Counted from the stretch's first letter, positions 35,155-46,777 are shown. The stretch is DNA of 64,000 bases from Mycobacterium syngnathidarum (GCF_001942625.1 NZ_MLCL01000001.1:62001-126000); one strand, 5' to 3'. Numbers and translations are program-made. The notes: a model not told the origin generated them from the sequence alone.

Positions 35155-36936
35155 TCAGACCGGCGTGTGGGCCAGCTTCTCAGCACCGGCCCGCAGGTAG
35201 CGCCCCGATTTCACCGATTCACCGTAGCCGTCACGGAATTGGCCGTTGCGGAAGACCACTGAACCGTTGACGGCGGTGGCGACCACGGCCTCGTCGCTGC
35301 GGTTCACCATGCGGCTCAGCCCGCCGTAGAACGGCACCGACTCTTCGTGGTAGGCCTCCACGGTGTCGTTGAGGCCGGCCGGGTCGATCACAACGAAGTC
35401 GGCCCGATCGCCTTGCCGCAGGGTTCCGGCGGAAACGCCGAACCAATCGGCCACCTCGCCGGTGAGACGGTGCACGGCGTGCTCGGTGGTCATGAACGGC
35501 CGGCCCGTCAGCTGCGCGTCGCGCACCCGCTTGAGCAGCTTCACCGGGTAGTTGTAGAACGCCATGTTGCGCAAGTGCGCACCGGCATCCGAGAAGCCCA
35601 TGTGCACTGAAGGATCCTTGGCCAGCCGGTCGAGGTACCTGGGCCGGTTGTTGGCAACGATGGTCGTCCATCGCACATTTCTCTCGCCGTTGTCGACGAG
35701 CACGTCGAGGAAGGCGTCGAGCGGGTGGATACCGCGCTCGTCGGCGATCTGCCCGAAGCTCTTGCCGATCAACGTCTTGTCGGGACATTCGACGATCGTG
35801 GCGTCGTGGAAGTCACGGTGCCACAGCGTCGGTCCGAGAACGCGCCGGTCGAAGGACTTACGGAACCGGCGGCGGTACTCTGGGTCGGCGAGCAGCTTGT
35901 TGCGCTCGAACTGGTCTTTGAGGTGCAGGGCTGCGGTGCCCGCACCGAATTCCTCGAACACCGGCAGATCGATTCCGTCCGAATACAATTCGAACGGCAC
36001 CGGCAGGTGCTGGAAGCGCACCTTGGCGCCCAGGATCCGGTTGAGCAACCGGACACCCGGCCCCAGCACGTGCACCGCGCCGGGCGCAGACTTGGCGTCG
36101 GCCGAGACCAGCAGACTCATCCGAACGCCCTTGCGCCGGCCGAACAGGCCACTGCTCTCCAGGAAGAAGTTCAGTGCCTCATAGGCTTTGGCGGTGCTGG
36201 GCGCACTCTGCAGCATCCGGCCGCGCTTGCGCAGCACCTTGATCAGACGTCGGCGCTCACGCCAGGTCGCGAACGTCGACGGCAGGGCACGGGACCGGAA
36301 GCGGTCCCCGTCGAGTTTGTCGATCGCCGCGTCCATCCCGGACAGGCCGAGCATCCCGGCATCGAGGGCCTCATCGAGCTTGGCCGCCATGGTTTCCAGC
36401 TCGGCGTCGGTCGGGGTGACCCCGCGTGTGGTGGCCCGGTCCAAGCCCAGCACCGAAGCCCGCAAGTCCGAATGCCCCAGCAGCGAGGCGACATTCGGCC
36501 CCAACGGCAGGTCGTCGATGACCTTCACATACTCGGCCGGACCCGACCAGGTCTTGTGTTGTTCCAGGGCGCCCAGCACGAACTGACGCGGAACCGCCTC
36601 GACGCGACTGAACAGATCGGCTGCGTCCTCGGTGTCGGAGTAGACCGTCGACAACGAGCACATGCCGAGCAGCACGGTGGTCACGCCGTGACGCACCGAT
36701 TCCCGCAGACCCGGATCCAGCAATACCTCGGCGTCGTAGTGCGTGTGCACGTCGACGAAACCCGGCAGCACCCACTTGCCGCCGGCGTCGATGACATCCG
36801 GGCAGTCGGTCTCGTCAAGCGGGGTGGGGGATACCGCGACCACCACCCCGTCGCGAATCCCCAGGGTACGGACCTGCGGCGGGGCGCCGGTGCCGTCGAA
36901 CCACAAGCCGTTGCGAACGATGACGTCGTAGGACAT
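35155..36936 (-). CDS. amidohydrolase family protein (N-acyl-D-amino-acid deacylase-like)
   Basis: The 593-residue protein belongs to the D-aminoacylase/N-acyl-D-glutamate deacylase branch of metal-dependent amidohydrolases. It has the metal motif VDVHTHYDAEV near residue 65, a later DFHDAT and FSDAGAHLRN with a conserved aspartate, and ends with the typical RQGDRADFVVIDP segment. The substrate is probably an N-acylated amino acid or related amide. It is the first gene of the operon with the TetR regulator and starts at ATG 36936. Confidence 0.85.
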   Translation of the reverse strand: MSYDVIVRNGLWFDGTGAPPQVRTLGIRDGVVVAVSPTPLDETDCPDVIDAGGKWVLPGFVDVHTHYDAEVLLDPGLRESVRHGVTTVLLGMCSLSTVYSDTEDAADLFSRVEAVPRQFVLGALEQHKTWSGPAEYVKVIDDLPLGPNVASLLGHSDLRASVLGLDRATTRGVTPTDAELETMAAKLDEALDAGMLGLSGMDAAIDKLDGDRFRSRALPSTFATWRERRRLIKVLRKRGRMLQSAPSTAKAYEALNFFLESSGLFGRRKGVRMSLLVSADAKSAPGAVHVLGPGVRLLNRILGAKVRFQHLPVPFELYSDGIDLPVFEEFGAGTAALHLKDQFERNKLLADPEYRRRFRKSFDRRVLGPTLWHRDFHDATIVECPDKTLIGKSFGQIADERGIHPLDAFLDVLVDNGERNVRWTTIVANNRPRYLDRLAKDPSVHMGFSDAGAHLRNMAFYNYPVKLLKRVRDAQLTGRPFMTTEHAVHRLTGEVADWFGVSAGTLRQGDRADFVVIDPAGLNDTVEAYHEESVPFYGGLSRMVNRSDEAVVATAVNGSVVFRNGQFRDGYGESVKSGRYLRAGAEKLAHTPV

Positions 36937-36957
36937 GACGCAACGCTAGAGCAGAAA

Positions 36958-36969
36958 GTGAGTACTCAC
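36958..36969. promoter_or_regulatory. perfect palindrome GTGAGTACTCAC, probable TetR operator
   Basis: This 12 bp perfect palindrome lies 21 bp upstream of the amidohydrolase start, just after the end of galE1. TetR-family operators in mycobacteria are often palindromes of this size and style. The regulator encoded at the end of the same operon is the obvious candidate. If so, the operator overlaps the promoter. Confidence 0.6.
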
Positions 36970-36975
36970 AATCTT

Positions 36976-39725
<2,750 letters not shown>

Positions 39726-39782
39726 TTCAAGTGCTGAGATACTGAGCGTTGACTATCGGGATCCTGCCGAGGGGGACGTTCT

Positions 39783-41150
39783 GTGAGCGCGCTGGATGGC
39801 TTCTATTCGACGTGGAACAAAGCGCGGGAAACCTTCGGAGTCGGCACACCTACCGACGGCAGCCAACATGACGGCAGCTCCCAGTTGCTGAAGATGAAGG
39901 GCATGGTCGAATCGGCCGCCCAGCATGATGGCTGGCAAGGCAAGGGCGCCGAGGCTTACGCCGCAGCCAACCAACAACATGCCGCGGTGTACGGCAAGCT
40001 TGCTGAACTCGACAAGAAGATGTCTGCCGAGATCACGAACGCGGCCAACATCGTCACCAACGGACGCACGCAACTCGACAACACGAAGTCCTGGGTGGAT
40101 AGCGCGGTCAACTCCCTGCCCAGCTCACTCAGCGCCCAAGCCCGCGAGAAAAGCCTGATCCCGATAGCCAAAGAAGGCATCACGCAGGTCAACAACACCG
40201 TCAGCACCGCCAATGGGGACATGCTCAAGATCGGCCTGCGCGTCAGTGGGATAAAGAACGAGTACGAGGGTCTGACAAATCAAAAGTTCGCGCGGGACGG
40301 GGAGGACAACTCACCGCAGGACAAGCCCGAGGATGAGAAGAAACCCAATGACAAGCCGGGCGAGCCAGGGTCTGGACCGGGAGAGCCCGGCGGACCGGAG
40401 TTTGTTATCGGCCCCCCTACGAAACCCGATATCAGTTGGGACGAGGACTTCGAGTACAACTCCGCAGAGCCCGGTCTACATGATTACCTGAAGCGGGCCG
40501 AATGGGAGGCAAAGCTCGCAGGCGGCAGATTGCTGCGTGGGGACCTCGATGACGCAACCCAAATGTACCGGCATTATTGGGATAACGACGGTAAGCCAAT
40601 CGAATTCGACTACGAGGAGGCCTACCGCGAGGATCCGGGCATCCGCGCCAACGTCGACGATCAGATCAGCCGAGCGCAGCGCGGAGCCGAGGAGTTGATC
40701 CGGGCAGGCAACACATCGTTCTCGATGACCGGCGATCCGAATCCGACGACGAACTACCCCACCACAGAAAACTGGCAAAAAGCCGTTGGTGGATACCAAC
40801 AGTGGAGCAGCGCGGACGTCAAGGTTGACGGCAACAAAGTCACGATGACAGTCACGGTGCACGCCGAAGACCACTACAACTTCAATCGAGGCCAGGCGGA
40901 CATCGGCACCGGAGCATCTGACAACGAAAACGGTAGGTTCACCGAACTGGGATGGGCCAAGCCATTCGACTCCCACGGGGAAGTCACCCGAACCATCACC
41001 TGGGAATTGGGCAGTGCGCCAAGCGCTGATCAGGGAGGCCAGCCACAGTTTAATCCCGGCCGTGAGGACCGTGTGGACGGCAGAGGCAGTCCAGGCGGCG
41101 TACGGCCGCCCGACAACAATCGCAACACCGGAGGAGTGACACTGCCGTGA
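39783..41150 (+). CDS. EspA/EspE-like type VII secretion substrate with unknown C-terminal domain
   Basis: The 455-residue protein begins with a helical EspA/EspE-like domain (residues 1-165) with a WQG turn near residue 50 and the block YGKLAELDKKM, matching the pattern of EspA. A Pro/Glu/Lys-rich linker (about 170-210) follows. The C-terminal domain (about 225-410) has DHYNFNRGQADIGTG and ELGWAKPFDSHG, and ends in a Gly/Pro-rich tail. I do not recognise this domain. The layout secretion-domain/linker/variable C-terminus is that of polymorphic effectors. GTG at 39783 has GAGGGGG 8 nt upstream. Codon use is more A-rich than the neighbours, hinting at transfer. Confidence 0.7.
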   Translation: MSALDGFYSTWNKARETFGVGTPTDGSQHDGSSQLLKMKGMVESAAQHDGWQGKGAEAYAAANQQHAAVYGKLAELDKKMSAEITNAANIVTNGRTQLDNTKSWVDSAVNSLPSSLSAQAREKSLIPIAKEGITQVNNTVSTANGDMLKIGLRVSGIKNEYEGLTNQKFARDGEDNSPQDKPEDEKKPNDKPGEPGSGPGEPGGPEFVIGPPTKPDISWDEDFEYNSAEPGLHDYLKRAEWEAKLAGGRLLRGDLDDATQMYRHYWDNDGKPIEFDYEEAYREDPGIRANVDDQISRAQRGAEELIRAGNTSFSMTGDPNPTTNYPTTENWQKAVGGYQQWSSADVKVDGNKVTMTVTVHAEDHYNFNRGQADIGTGASDNENGRFTELGWAKPFDSHGEVTRTITWELGSAPSADQGGQPQFNPGREDRVDGRGSPGGVRPPDNNRNTGGVTLP

Positions 41151-41662
41151 CGAATTCTGTTGGGATGAGAAGGATAAGCGCTGTGGCCCTGCCGCTGACA
41201 TTGGCCGCCGTCTTCGCGCTTTCAGCATGTGCCGCCAGTTCAAACAATGGGCAACAGATGGAGAGAACCGTGACCGCTCCCGCCGCCAAGACCACGTCCA
41301 ATCCAGTCCGACATGAGCTGGAGCCGCTGACCAAACGGTTCCCCGCGCTCGGGTCGCCTGTCGCCGCATCGTGGGTCAGCGGAGACATGGGCGATCCCGA
41401 AGTACCTGGGCCGTCCCTATACTGGATCGACAGCATCGTCGAGCTGACTCCGTCCGTCGCCGAGGATCTGAAGACGAGGTACCGTCCGATTCCGACTACC
41501 AACCGGCCCGGGGTCTGGGAGTCGTTGCACGATTCGCTGCCGCAAGGCGGCTTCCTTGCCAGTGATCAACTCGATGCGGCATTCACCAGCTCCAAGATCA
41601 AATCCAAGGCATTCCTGGCTGAGGACGCACCGATCATCGTCATCACCGCCACCGGGGAGTAG
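41147..41662 (+). CDS. small lipoprotein, possible immunity partner
   Basis: The 171-residue protein has a lipoprotein signal peptide with lipobox LSAC (Cys28). The mature part is polar and contains no recognised domain. Its GTG overlaps the effector-like gene's stop by 4 bp, so it is cotranslated. Such pairing is usual for an immunity or chaperone partner, but function is inference. An internal ATG at residue 7 is an alternative start. Confidence 0.7.
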   Translation: MTNSVGMRRISAVALPLTLAAVFALSACAASSNNGQQMERTVTAPAAKTTSNPVRHELEPLTKRFPALGSPVAASWVSGDMGDPEVPGPSLYWIDSIVELTPSVAEDLKTRYRPIPTTNRPGVWESLHDSLPQGGFLASDQLDAAFTSSKIKSKAFLAEDAPIIVITATGE

Positions 41663-41690
41663 GCCCGAACCTCATGCCAAGCTGGCAGGC

Positions 41691-42059
41691 ATGACTGACG
41701 ACGTACGTGAACAAGGTCTACGGGTCCTGCAAGAGATGGTGCCGCACCTGCCGTCGAATGTTGTCGAACCCGACGGAAGATTCGGCGACGAGCTGATGGC
41801 CATCGGCGTCGACAATGTCTTCGGCCGGTTGTGGAGCCGTGACGGGCTGAGCCGACGTGATCGCAGCCTGGTGACCATGGGCATTCTGATCGCCCTGCGG
41901 GCCACCGATGAGTTCGAGTCGCACGTCAGGATCGGCCTCCGAAACGGCCTCACCGAGGACGAGATCGCCGAGGTGATCTACCACGCCAGCGGGTATGCGG
42001 GATTCCCTGCCGCGAACACCGCCCGCAACGTGGCGCGTGAAGCGCTGAGCAAGGACTAG
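41691..42059 (+). CDS. carboxymuconolactone decarboxylase family protein
   Basis: This 122-residue protein is a single CMD/AhpD-type helical domain with SRRDRSLVTMG and EFESHVRIGLRNGLT. It contains no cysteine at all, so it cannot be an AhpD-type peroxidase partner and is closer to 4-carboxymuconolactone decarboxylase (PcaC). No other protocatechuate genes are nearby, so the actual substrate is open. The ATG at 41691 has only a weak ribosome site (GGCAGG). It ends 1 bp before the convergent secreted-protein gene. Confidence 0.8.
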   Translation: MTDDVREQGLRVLQEMVPHLPSNVVEPDGRFGDELMAIGVDNVFGRLWSRDGLSRRDRSLVTMGILIALRATDEFESHVRIGLRNGLTEDEIAEVIYHASGYAGFPAANTARNVAREALSKD

Positions 42060-42590
42060 CTAGAAGACGCGGCTGCCCTTCGCCGAGAGCTCGAAGCCGT
42101 GGTCACCGATCACGCACACTGTGCTCACTTCGGTGACCGCGCACGTCCCAGTATCGGGGTGGTCGAGCTTGCTGCCGGCGGAAAGCAACTTGTAATCGGC
42201 GGGGTCGACCGTGCGGTCCCGCGGCTCTTTGTAGTCCGTGTACTTCTCCATGGCCGCGAGATCGACGGTGGAAAAGGTCGCCGGATCGAGGTCCATGGCC
42301 GCGAATACGTTGACCGAGTTGCTTGAAGTACCGGGCAGCTCACCCCAGCAAAAGGCTTGCTTCATGGGCGGATTGGCACGGCCGGTATAGGTGATCCGGC
42401 ATCGGTACCCGCCCGGAGTGACGAACTGCGCGCCGTTCGTCGTCGGGTAGTTGTAGTACGTGTTGTAGTCGTGGACATCGACGGCGGTGTAGCCGCTCAG
42501 ATCCGGGATGTGCCCCGGGTCGGCCGCCGCCGCCGGGGATGTCAGCGAAACCGCTGCCACGAGGGCCGCGCCCACCACGATCCGCGCCAT
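42060..42590 (-). CDS. secreted protein of unknown function
   Basis: The 176-residue product has a Sec signal peptide (residues 1-22, VVGAALVAAVSLTSPAAAA) and a mature Tyr-rich region near its start (NTYYNYPTT). Four cysteines in the mature part (CRITY, FCWGE, TCAV, VCVIG) could form two disulfides. It resembles small secreted mycobacterial proteins without known role. It lies 10 nt downstream of the HxlR regulator gene on the same strand and may be co-transcribed with it. Confidence 0.75.
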   Translation of the reverse strand: MARIVVGAALVAAVSLTSPAAAADPGHIPDLSGYTAVDVHDYNTYYNYPTTNGAQFVTPGGYRCRITYTGRANPPMKQAFCWGELPGTSSNSVNVFAAMDLDPATFSTVDLAAMEKYTDYKEPRDRTVDPADYKLLSAGSKLDHPDTGTCAVTEVSTVCVIGDHGFELSAKGSRVF

Positions 42591-42600
42591 AGCGGTGAGC

Positions 42601-43248
42601 CTAACGGCCCGGCGGGAACGCCGAACGCAGGATTTTCACGTCCCCATGGAAGGCGCCGTCGGCGAGCACTTGGTCCACGGTGATCGCTCCGACTGCGAGT
42701 GCGACGACGCCATCGGGCGAGGCGGTCAGGACCGTGCCGGGCCGCTCCATTGGGACATACGCGCTCGGGCCGTCTTCATCGATGCGCAAGGTCATGAGGA
42801 AGCCGTCGGTCTCGATCCCGAGCTCGACGGCCGGTGCGGCCGTGACACCGCGAAGCAGCGCAGGCAGAGCGAGCGTGAGCCAGCGAGGCCGGAACGCGTC
42901 GTCGCCGCGCCCCGACTCCAGCAGTGGAACGCCCCACCGTCCCAGAGCTTCCATCGGCTCACGGAGGGCTGCCCCCCAAGGCGTGAGTCCGTAAACGACC
43001 CCGGTGTCGTCAAGGCGCCGTTCGACGACACCGTTCGCCTCCATGGTGCGAAGCCGGTCCGCCAGGAGGTTGGTGGCAATCCCGGCGAGCGAGGTCTTCA
43101 ACTCGCCGTAGCGCATCGGCCCAGGAAGGAGTTCTCGCACGATCAGGAGCGTCCAACGGTCGCCCACAACGTCGAGCGACCGAGCGAGAGCACAGAACTG
43201 CCCGTAGGAACGGGGATTCTTGCCGCGTTGATTGATATTTTCAACCAT
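42601..43248 (-). CDS. HxlR family transcriptional regulator with C-terminal extension
   Basis: The 215-residue protein has an HxlR winged-helix domain in residues 15-110 (VVGDRWTLLIVRELL, MRYGELKTSLAGIATNLLADRL), followed by about 100 residues that look like an SCP2-type ligand-binding domain. HxlR proteins usually respond to electrophiles or aldehydes. ATG at 43248 was chosen; longer open frames lie over the divergent DUF1761 gene. Two palindromic elements cover the start region and probably mediate autoregulation. Confidence 0.85.
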   Translation of the reverse strand: MVENINQRGKNPRSYGQFCALARSLDVVGDRWTLLIVRELLPGPMRYGELKTSLAGIATNLLADRLRTMEANGVVERRLDDTGVVYGLTPWGAALREPMEALGRWGVPLLESGRGDDAFRPRWLTLALPALLRGVTAAPAVELGIETDGFLMTLRIDEDGPSAYVPMERPGTVLTASPDGVVALAVGAITVDQVLADGAFHGDVKILRSAFPPGR

Positions 43249-43263
43249 ACTTGATTTTATCAA
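43232..43263. promoter_or_regulatory. tandem TTGAT-N3-ATCAA-like operators
   Basis: A perfect inverted repeat TTGAT-TTT-ATCAA lies at 43251-43263. A near copy TTGAT-ATT-TTCAA (one mismatch) lies at 43232-43244, 19 bp away centre to centre. Together they cover the hxlR start codon and the promoter region shared with the divergent DUF1761 gene. HxlR proteins bind such repeats, so this is the likely regulatory site for both genes. Confidence 0.5.
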
Positions 43264-43300
43264 CTTACCTCGTGAATGCCGAACAAGGAGAGCGATCCGC

Positions 43301-43720
43301 ATGGAATTGAGCATCGATTGGTTGGCAGTGGTCGTCGCAACCGCAGTCGGAATGGCGATAGCGTTCGTCTGGTACAGCGACTGGGGCCTGGCCGGCAGCG
43401 CCTGGCGGAAATTGACCGGGGTGACCAAGGCTGACTCGGAGCGAGTCGGCAAGCGCCCCTTCGCAATTCTGCTGGCGTCACTGGTCGTCACGGCGCTCGC
43501 GCTCGCCGTCACCTGCTCGATCACGTTCGCATTCTTCGGCAGTGATTCGCTCTGGCTCGCGGTGGCCGTCGGAGTTGCGGCCTGGCTCGGGTTGTCGCTG
43601 TCCACGCTGGCACAGCACAACGCGTTCGAGTTGAAGCCGGCTCAGCTCACCGTGATCAACAGCGCGTATCAGCTGGTGCTGTTCGTCGGCATGACTCTTG
43701 CCGTCGGCCTGCTGGCGTAG
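43301..43720 (+). CDS. DUF1761 membrane protein
   Basis: The 139-residue protein has four predicted membrane helices and the DUF1761 pattern FVWYSDWGLAGSAWRKLTG near the start. Function is unknown. The gene starts at ATG 43301, with AAGGAG 10 nt upstream, and is divergent from the HxlR regulator, which probably controls it. Confidence 0.85.
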   Translation: MELSIDWLAVVVATAVGMAIAFVWYSDWGLAGSAWRKLTGVTKADSERVGKRPFAILLASLVVTALALAVTCSITFAFFGSDSLWLAVAVGVAAWLGLSLSTLAQHNAFELKPAQLTVINSAYQLVLFVGMTLAVGLLA

Positions 43721-43747
43721 CGGGCACAGACGTACGCCAAAAAAGAG

Positions 43748-43820
43748 AGCCACCTAGGAGAATCGAACTCCTGACCTATTCATTACGAGTGAATTGCTCT
43801 ACCGACTGAGCTAAGGTGGC
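43748..43820 (-). tRNA. tRNA-Thr (anticodon CGU)
   Basis: The minus strand folds into a 73-nt cloverleaf. The acceptor GCCACCT pairs with AGGTGGC, the D arm is AGCTCAGTCGGTAGAGC, and the anticodon stem ATTCA/TGAAT encloses the loop CTCGTAA, giving anticodon CGU for ACG codons. The T arm has GTTCGATTC. CCA is not encoded. Six thymines follow just downstream (43739-43744) as a possible terminator. Confidence 0.97.
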
Positions 43821-43876
43821 ACGCTCGGCGAACCGGGCGGCACGAGTCTACGACAGCCGTGCCCGAGCCTCCAAAG

Positions 43877-45085
43877 TCACCCTCGCAGCGCCTGCCCGAC
43901 GGTGGCCACCATGGCGTCGACCGCGAACTTCGGTTTGACGTTGATGGCCAGCGCTTCACGGCATTCCAGCACTGCCTCGATGCAGCGCAACAGCCGGTCC
44001 GGCGGCACGTGGTCGGCCATGGCCTGCACTTTCTCGGCCATGTCCGGGTGATTCGCGGTCACCGACGACGCTCCGGATGACACCAAAAGCGCATCACGGA
44101 AATAGGTGGCCAGGTCGATCAGCGCCCGGTCCAGCGCGTCACGTGAGGCCCGGGTCTGACGGGACTTCTGCCGCCGCTCCAGCTCTTTGAGCGCGCCGGC
44201 GGTCCCGCGGGTGGTGGCCGCGGTGCCTTTCCCGGTGCCACCGGCCCCCAGCGCGGTCTTGAGTTCCTCGGTCTCGGTCTCGTTGCGTCCGGCGGTCAAG
44301 GCCAGCGCTTCGGCCTCGGCGACCGCGACCATCTCCTCGGCGGCCGCAAAGGCCCGCGCTGGTGTCGCGGCATCCCGGGCCAGCCCCAACGCGCGTTTAC
44401 GGCGCTCCCGGGCCTCAGGGTCGGTGGCCAGTCGTCGGGCCCGGCCCACATGGCCGCCGCTGACGGACGCTGCCCAGCGGGCCTCGTCGGCGGGCAGCCC
44501 GTCGCCGGAAATCAGCACGTCGGCGATCGCATCCACCGACGGCGTGGTCAACGCGATGTGCCGGCAGCGCGAGCGCAGGGTGATGGCGATGTCCTCGGGA
44601 TCCACCGACGGCGCGCACAGCAGGAACACCGTCGAGGCCGGCGGTTCCTCCACCACCTTGAGCAGGGCATTCGCGGCGCCTTCGGTGAGCCGGTCGGCGT
44701 CCTCGATCACCACCACCTGCCAACGCCCGGTCCCGGGCCGCCGAGACGCGATCTGAACGATCTCGCGCATCTCCTTGACCGCGATCGACAGGCCCTCGGG
44801 CACGATGCGGCGTACATCGGCATGGGTACCGGCCATCGTCGTCGTACACGCGCGGCATTCACCGCACCCCGGTGTCCCCCCTGACGTGCACTGCAGGGCC
44901 GCCGCGAAACACAGCGCCGCCACCGAACGCCCGGAGCCCGGCGGACCGGTGACCAGCCAGGCATGCGTCATGGTCCCGACGGTGGTACCACTGTGTGGCG
45001 AATCACCCCGGGCCGCCAATGCGGCCGCCACCAGCTCCTGTTCCACCGCATGCTGACCCACCAGCCGCGAAAACACCCCGCTCAT
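43877..45085 (-). CDS. holB: DNA polymerase III delta' subunit
   Basis: The 402-residue protein is part of the clamp loader. It has the P-loop GPPGSGRS near residue 45, the zinc module with CTSGG, GCGEC and CRAC, and SRC-like LRSRCRHIAL. It corresponds to M. tuberculosis Rv3644c. ATG at 45085 (MSGVFSRLVGQ) is the family start; TTG at 45094 is possible. It lies between tRNA-Thr and the divergent adenylate cyclase gene. Confidence 0.92.
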   Translation of the reverse strand: MSGVFSRLVGQHAVEQELVAAALAARGDSPHSGTTVGTMTHAWLVTGPPGSGRSVAALCFAAALQCTSGGTPGCGECRACTTTMAGTHADVRRIVPEGLSIAVKEMREIVQIASRRPGTGRWQVVVIEDADRLTEGAANALLKVVEEPPASTVFLLCAPSVDPEDIAITLRSRCRHIALTTPSVDAIADVLISGDGLPADEARWAASVSGGHVGRARRLATDPEARERRKRALGLARDAATPARAFAAAEEMVAVAEAEALALTAGRNETETEELKTALGAGGTGKGTAATTRGTAGALKELERRQKSRQTRASRDALDRALIDLATYFRDALLVSSGASSVTANHPDMAEKVQAMADHVPPDRLLRCIEAVLECREALAINVKPKFAVDAMVATVGQALRG

Positions 45086-45155
45086 CGTCCCCAACAGTAG
45101 TGGTCAAGCCGACACAACCACGTCACAGCAGGCGCTGAACGTCCCCGCGGCCCGA

Positions 45156-45161
45156 TACGGT
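45156..45161 (+). promoter_or_regulatory. -10 box TACGGT, leaderless start of the cyclase gene
   Basis: TACGGT ends 6 nt before the GTG at 45168, so transcription should start at the GTG. There is no ribosome-binding site upstream. The spacing equals that of the peptide synthetase gene at 26968. Confidence 0.5.
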
Positions 45162-45167
45162 GAACGG

Positions 45168-46772
45168 GTGACCACGGAGCCCATCCCCATCGCGCGAATC
45201 GGTGCATTCGCGCGATGGGTGGCGCGCACCCCGTGGCCGGTGTTCACGCTGGGCATGCTGCAGGCCGACATCATCGGCGCGTTGTTCGTGCTGGGCTTCC
45301 TGCGCTTCGGCCTGCCGCCCGAGGACCGCATCCAGCTCCAGGACCTGCCGGTGTTCAACCTGGCGATCTTCCTGGGCTACCTGTTCATCTCGTTCACCAT
45401 CGGCGCCTACCTGGCGCTGCGGCTGCTCATCCCGGTGATCCGCTGGCAGCGCCGCGACACCCTGCTGTCCAAGTCGGACCCGGCCATCACCGAGTTGGCC
45501 CGCGTGCGCGCGCTGAAGATGCCCTTCTACCGCACCCTGATCAGCGTCACCAACTGGTTCCTCGGCTCGATCGTGTTCATCGTGGCCAGCTGGCCGGTGG
45601 CCAGTAAGTCCGCGCCCGTTGTCCTGGTCGCCACCGCACTGGGCGCGACCGCCACCGCGATCATCGGCTACCTGCAGTCCGAGCGGGTGCTGCGGCCGGT
45701 CGCGGTGGCCGCACTGCGCGGCGGGGTGCCGGAGAACTTCCGCGCCCCCGGGGTGATCCTGCGCCAGGTGCTCACCTGGGTGCTGTCGACGGGTGTTCCG
45801 GTCCTGGCCATCGTGCTGGCCCTGGTGGCCAGCAAGTTTTCGATCCTCACCGCATCGGCGGACCGGCTGATCACGCCGCTGCTGCTGCTCGCCATCGCCG
45901 CATTGGTGATCGGATTGTCCAGCACGGTGCTGGTCGCGATGTCGATCGCCGACCCGCTGCGCCAGCTGCGCTGGGCGCTGGGCGAGGTGCAGCGCGGCAA
46001 CTACAACGCCCACATGCAGATCTACGACGCCAGCGAGCTCGGTCTGTTGCAGGCCGGCTTCAACGACATGGTGCGCGAGCTGGCCGAGCGGCAACGCCTT
46101 CGTGACCTGTTCGGCCGCTACGTCGGCGAGGACGTGGCCCGTCGCGCCTTGGAGCGCGGCACCGAGCTGGGCGGACAGGAACGCGACGTGGCGGTGCTGT
46201 TCGTGGACCTGGTCGGTTCGACACACCTGGCATCGACGATCCCGGCCGGCGACGTGGTGAACCTGCTCAACGAGTTCTTCCGCGTCATCGTCGACACCGT
46301 CAACCGTCACGGCGGGTTCGTCAACAAGTTCCAGGGCGACGCGGCGCTGGCCATCTTCGGTGCCCCCATCGAGCATCCCGACGCCTCCGGTGGCGCGCTG
46401 GCCGCGTCCCGCGAGCTGCACGATGAGCTGCTCAGCGTGCTGGGCAGCGATATCGAGTTCGGTATCGGTGTCTCAGCCGGGCGTGCGATCGCCGGGCACA
46501 TCGGCGCTCAGGCCCGCTTCGAATACACCGTGATCGGTGACCCGGTGAACGAGGCCGCCCGCCTGACCGAGCTGGCCAAACTCGAGGAAGGCCATGTGCT
46601 GGCCTCCGCCATCGCGGTGAGCGGCGCACTCGACGCCGAGGCGCTGAGCTGGGACGTCGGCGAGATCGTCGAACTACGCGGACGCACCGTGCCCACTCAG
46701 TTGGCCCGCCCGATGAACCTGGTGCTGCCGCGTGATCTGGAACGCGAAACCGAAAGCGACGTCTCCAGCTAG
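45168..46772 (+). CDS. membrane adenylate cyclase with HAMP domain (Rv3645-like)
   Basis: The 534-residue protein has six predicted membrane segments (residues about 18-250), a HAMP linker (SIADPLRQLRWAL) and a class III cyclase domain (about 330-510). Metal aspartates are in LFVDLVGST, adenine-specifying Lys and Asp in NKFQGDAA and VIGDPVN, and transition-state Asn/Arg in NEAARL, so ATP is the expected substrate. It makes cAMP, and the acs gene in this window makes an enzyme known to be controlled by a cAMP-dependent acetyltransferase in mycobacteria. Confidence 0.92.
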   Translation: MTTEPIPIARIGAFARWVARTPWPVFTLGMLQADIIGALFVLGFLRFGLPPEDRIQLQDLPVFNLAIFLGYLFISFTIGAYLALRLLIPVIRWQRRDTLLSKSDPAITELARVRALKMPFYRTLISVTNWFLGSIVFIVASWPVASKSAPVVLVATALGATATAIIGYLQSERVLRPVAVAALRGGVPENFRAPGVILRQVLTWVLSTGVPVLAIVLALVASKFSILTASADRLITPLLLLAIAALVIGLSSTVLVAMSIADPLRQLRWALGEVQRGNYNAHMQIYDASELGLLQAGFNDMVRELAERQRLRDLFGRYVGEDVARRALERGTELGGQERDVAVLFVDLVGSTHLASTIPAGDVVNLLNEFFRVIVDTVNRHGGFVNKFQGDAALAIFGAPIEHPDASGGALAASRELHDELLSVLGSDIEFGIGVSAGRAIAGHIGAQARFEYTVIGDPVNEAARLTELAKLEEGHVLASAIAVSGALDAEALSWDVGEIVELRGRTVPTQLARPMNLVLPRDLERETESDVSS

Positions 46773-46777
46773 CGGGC

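Noticed and set aside
41691..42059. AhpD-type peroxidase partner
   Set aside because: The protein has no cysteine, so the CxxC active site is absent.
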